Below are positions 62,161 to 64,000 of a stretch of DNA of 64,000 nt, piece by piece. The stretch lies in assembly GCA_965222005.1 (NCBI GenBank), contig OZ244935.1, forward strand, positions 1,612,001 to 1,676,000. The letters are read 5' to 3'. This DNA comes from CBDCTM01 sp965222005 (GTDB lineage: Bacteria > Bacteroidota > Bacteroidia > Chitinophagales > Saprospiraceae). The notes below the pieces were generated by a model. That model did not search any database. It had not been told where the DNA came from and worked only from the letters and a program-made list of their open reading frames with translations. How positions within the stretch are numbered: position 1 is the first letter of the stretch; each line of letters opens with the position of its first letter. The position numbers and the translations under genes are program-made.

Positions 62161-63705
62161 TCAATGGATATCGTGCATCCACTTTTTCAAAATGGGTACG
62201 AGCATCAGCAATACTAATGCGGCAGCAACCACCACATATACACCCCATACCAAATACACATCGGTAAACGCCTGGAGTGATTGCACGGGATCTGTAACAT
62301 CTTCCGGCACAGCAGCCAACTTGCCCAGCTCGCCGGCAATTTTGTGTGCAAAGCCGATCGATAAAAACCAGGTGCCCATCACAAATCCCACGATTTTAGC
62401 TGGCGAAAGCTTAGTCACCAGCGAAAGACCCACCGGAGAAAGACTCAATTCCCCTGTAGTATGGAATAGGTACATCAGCAACAGGAAGATGATGGGGATG
62501 ACACCACTGCTGGCAAAGAATTTGGCCCCCAGTACAATTACCCCGTAACCGACAGCCATTTGCACAAGTCCCCACACAAACTTCATGGGCGTTCGTGGTT
62601 CGTTGTTTGTCTTTCGGAGTCTCATCCAAATCCAGGAGAACACCGGAGCCAACAGCATAATAAAGAGGGGGTTGACCGCTTGAAACTGTGAGGTTTCAAA
62701 GCCCATTCGGTTTATGTGGCGGTCGGTAAATAGTGTGAGCGATCCACCGGCCTGCTCAAAGAGGGCCCAGAATATCATATGAAAAAAGAAAAGTACGATG
62801 ACGACCAACAATCGTTGCCCTTCCACTTTATTTTCATTTCGAATAGAATCCATCACCAAATAGCCGATGATCCCAATCCCGGAAACGATCAGTATCCAAT
62901 TCATCACTTCTTCGGCATTGATCAACAACGCAATGACCGGGATGACAGCTAAACAACCCAGTATCGTAAGCCATTGGCGGTTGAGTCCGGCAAAAACTGA
63001 CTGTTTGAGGTAAGCCTCATCGGGCGCATTCCCTTGGTCGCCATAGTCTTTCATATTGTACCAAAACTGGATCACCCCAAGCATGATGCCGATACCGGCT
63101 ACTAAGAACCCATAAGACCAGTCGTACACTTCCCCGAGGTAACCACAAGTAAGCGGAGCGAGGAAAGCACCGATATTGATGCCCATATAAAAGATCGTAA
63201 AAGCACCATCTTTTTTGGGATCATCCTTTTCGTAAAACGTGCCCAAAAAGCTGGATATATTGGGCTTAAACAGCCCGTTCCCGACAGTGATCAGAGCCAG
63301 GCCAATGAAGAAAAAGCTGGAATCGCCGATAGTGCCGGCTAGTGTAAACTGCCCCAGCGCCATGAAAAGCCCTCCAATGATGATGGCCTTTCTAAAGCCC
63401 AGCAGGCGGTCGGCCAGGAGGCCACCAATCACAGGGGCGGCATATAACAAAGCATTGAATGCCCCATAAATTCCATAAGCCTTTGCATCTGCCTGTCCCT
63501 GTTCCATTTGCTCAAAGAGCACTTTGGTCATGTACAACACCAAAAGGGCCCGCATTCCATAAAATGAAAAGCGCTCCCACAGCTCGGTGAAGAATAAGGC
63601 GAAAAGTGCTTTAGGGTGAATCTTTCGCTGGGTCATTATAATAATGGGAACCCAGATCAACACGAAAATCCAACCAAAAATCAGTAATCCTAATGCCGAA
63701 TTCAT
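62161..63705 (-). CDS. POT/PTR2-family proton-coupled peptide transporter
   Basis: This 514-residue protein has about twelve to fourteen membrane helices. The POT motif FTELWERFSFYGMRALLVLYM (read as two parts) contains the ExxER-type residues for proton coupling. FKPNISSFLG and the FYMGINIGAFLAPL motif are also present, with TTGELSLSPVGLSLVTKLSP in the second half. It takes up di- and tripeptides with protons across the inner membrane. The ATG at 63705 precedes the first helix normally. Confidence 0.92.
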   Translation of the reverse strand: MNSALGLLIFGWIFVLIWVPIIIMTQRKIHPKALFALFFTELWERFSFYGMRALLVLYMTKVLFEQMEQGQADAKAYGIYGAFNALLYAAPVIGGLLADRLLGFRKAIIIGGLFMALGQFTLAGTIGDSSFFFIGLALITVGNGLFKPNISSFLGTFYEKDDPKKDGAFTIFYMGINIGAFLAPLTCGYLGEVYDWSYGFLVAGIGIMLGVIQFWYNMKDYGDQGNAPDEAYLKQSVFAGLNRQWLTILGCLAVIPVIALLINAEEVMNWILIVSGIGIIGYLVMDSIRNENKVEGQRLLVVIVLFFFHMIFWALFEQAGGSLTLFTDRHINRMGFETSQFQAVNPLFIMLLAPVFSWIWMRLRKTNNEPRTPMKFVWGLVQMAVGYGVIVLGAKFFASSGVIPIIFLLLMYLFHTTGELSLSPVGLSLVTKLSPAKIVGFVMGTWFLSIGFAHKIAGELGKLAAVPEDVTDPVQSLQAFTDVYLVWGVYVVVAAALVLLMLVPILKKWMHDIH

Positions 63706-64000
63706 AGTCGTTTAGTAAGTTTTGTAGCGTTTGTAAATATGGATTAATCGTTAAATTTAGATTTTTTTATCAGAATCCAGTGGAAAATGGACATCTGATT
63801 TTGTAAAGCCTACATTTTTGGGTTGGGGAAATCTCCACTGAAATCGTGGATGAGCATTTTCGGTTCACCAATTTGAGAGCCTTTTTTTGCCAAAAGTAGA
63901 GACGAGGGGAAAAAGGAAGGAAAGTGTAAAAGATGCTTACTGCTGCAAGCTATCAGGCAGAGCGACAGGTGCTTTCTGAATGTCGAGTTGCCAACCGGCA
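63706..64000. other. non-coding right edge
   Basis: About 295 AT-rich bases upstream of the POT transporter. No promoter matching the consensus and no gene were recognised. Confidence 0.4.

Noticed and set aside
1..64000. CRISPR array
   Set aside because: No series of regularly spaced identical repeats was seen; all repeats found are pairs or gene-sized.

Overview
The window looks like chromosome from a Bacteroidota bacterium, most likely of the Saprospirales/Lewinella type, probably marine or wastewater. The reasons are the type IX secretion system (T9SS) cargo with C-terminal sorting domains, GldB, PorV/PorQ-like and PorT-like proteins, a CarboxypepD_reg-fused TonB-dependent receptor, weak Shine-Dalgarno sites, and promoters of the form TTG-N20-TAnnTTTG. 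Identification is by reading motifs only; no database search was run.

Layout. 0.3-4.1 kb: nadA, an RsmI-like methylase with a small lipoprotein, and a D-2-hydroxyacid dehydrogenase. 4.5-21.5 kb: the most striking block, made of a TonB-dependent receptor, a 1318-residue secreted protein (copy A), a PorV/PorQ-like outer-membrane protein, and two further giant paralogues (copies B and C). A and B are near-identical in their 3' halves, while B and C share sequence at their 5' ends, so the three copies have exchanged sequence. 21.9-28.2 kb: greA, a HIT protein, a beta-propeller remnant, a structured non-coding stretch, a secreted hydrolase, and a MoxR ATPase with a DUF5682 protein. 28.3-29.9 kb: an IS110-family element whose transposase is split by a 9-A run. 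30-38.5 kb: metallophosphoesterase lipoprotein, a helical protein of unknown function, a PKD/dockerin T9SS cargo protein, rsmI-purS, pssA, and an outer-membrane receptor. 38.7-42.2 kb: pyruvate carboxylase. 42.5-42.9 kb: a candidate minus-strand non-coding RNA. 42.9-48.0 kb: a 1700-residue T9SS adhesin.

48.5-53.7 kb is an AT-rich accessory patch. It holds two 3' fragments of related T9SS proteins, a broken IS21 istB, a beta-propeller T9SS protein, a 44-bp perfect palindrome, and a Fic gene bounded by repeated ATTGGCTCTAAC and followed by an attC-like imperfect hairpin. 54-63.7 kb returns to core-like genes: glucosaminidase, double-FKBP isomerase, tatA, a 2-oxoglutarate oxygenase, gldB, a PorT-like barrel, nadC, an O-antigen-ligase-type membrane protein and a POT peptide transporter.

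Functionally the window is dominated by cell-surface biology. At least five intact large secreted proteins appear to depend on T9SS, and GldB, PorV/Q-like and PorT-like proteins are encoded nearby. NadA and NadC would supply two of the three steps of de novo NAD synthesis from aspartate. No rRNA, tRNA or CRISPR array was recognised.
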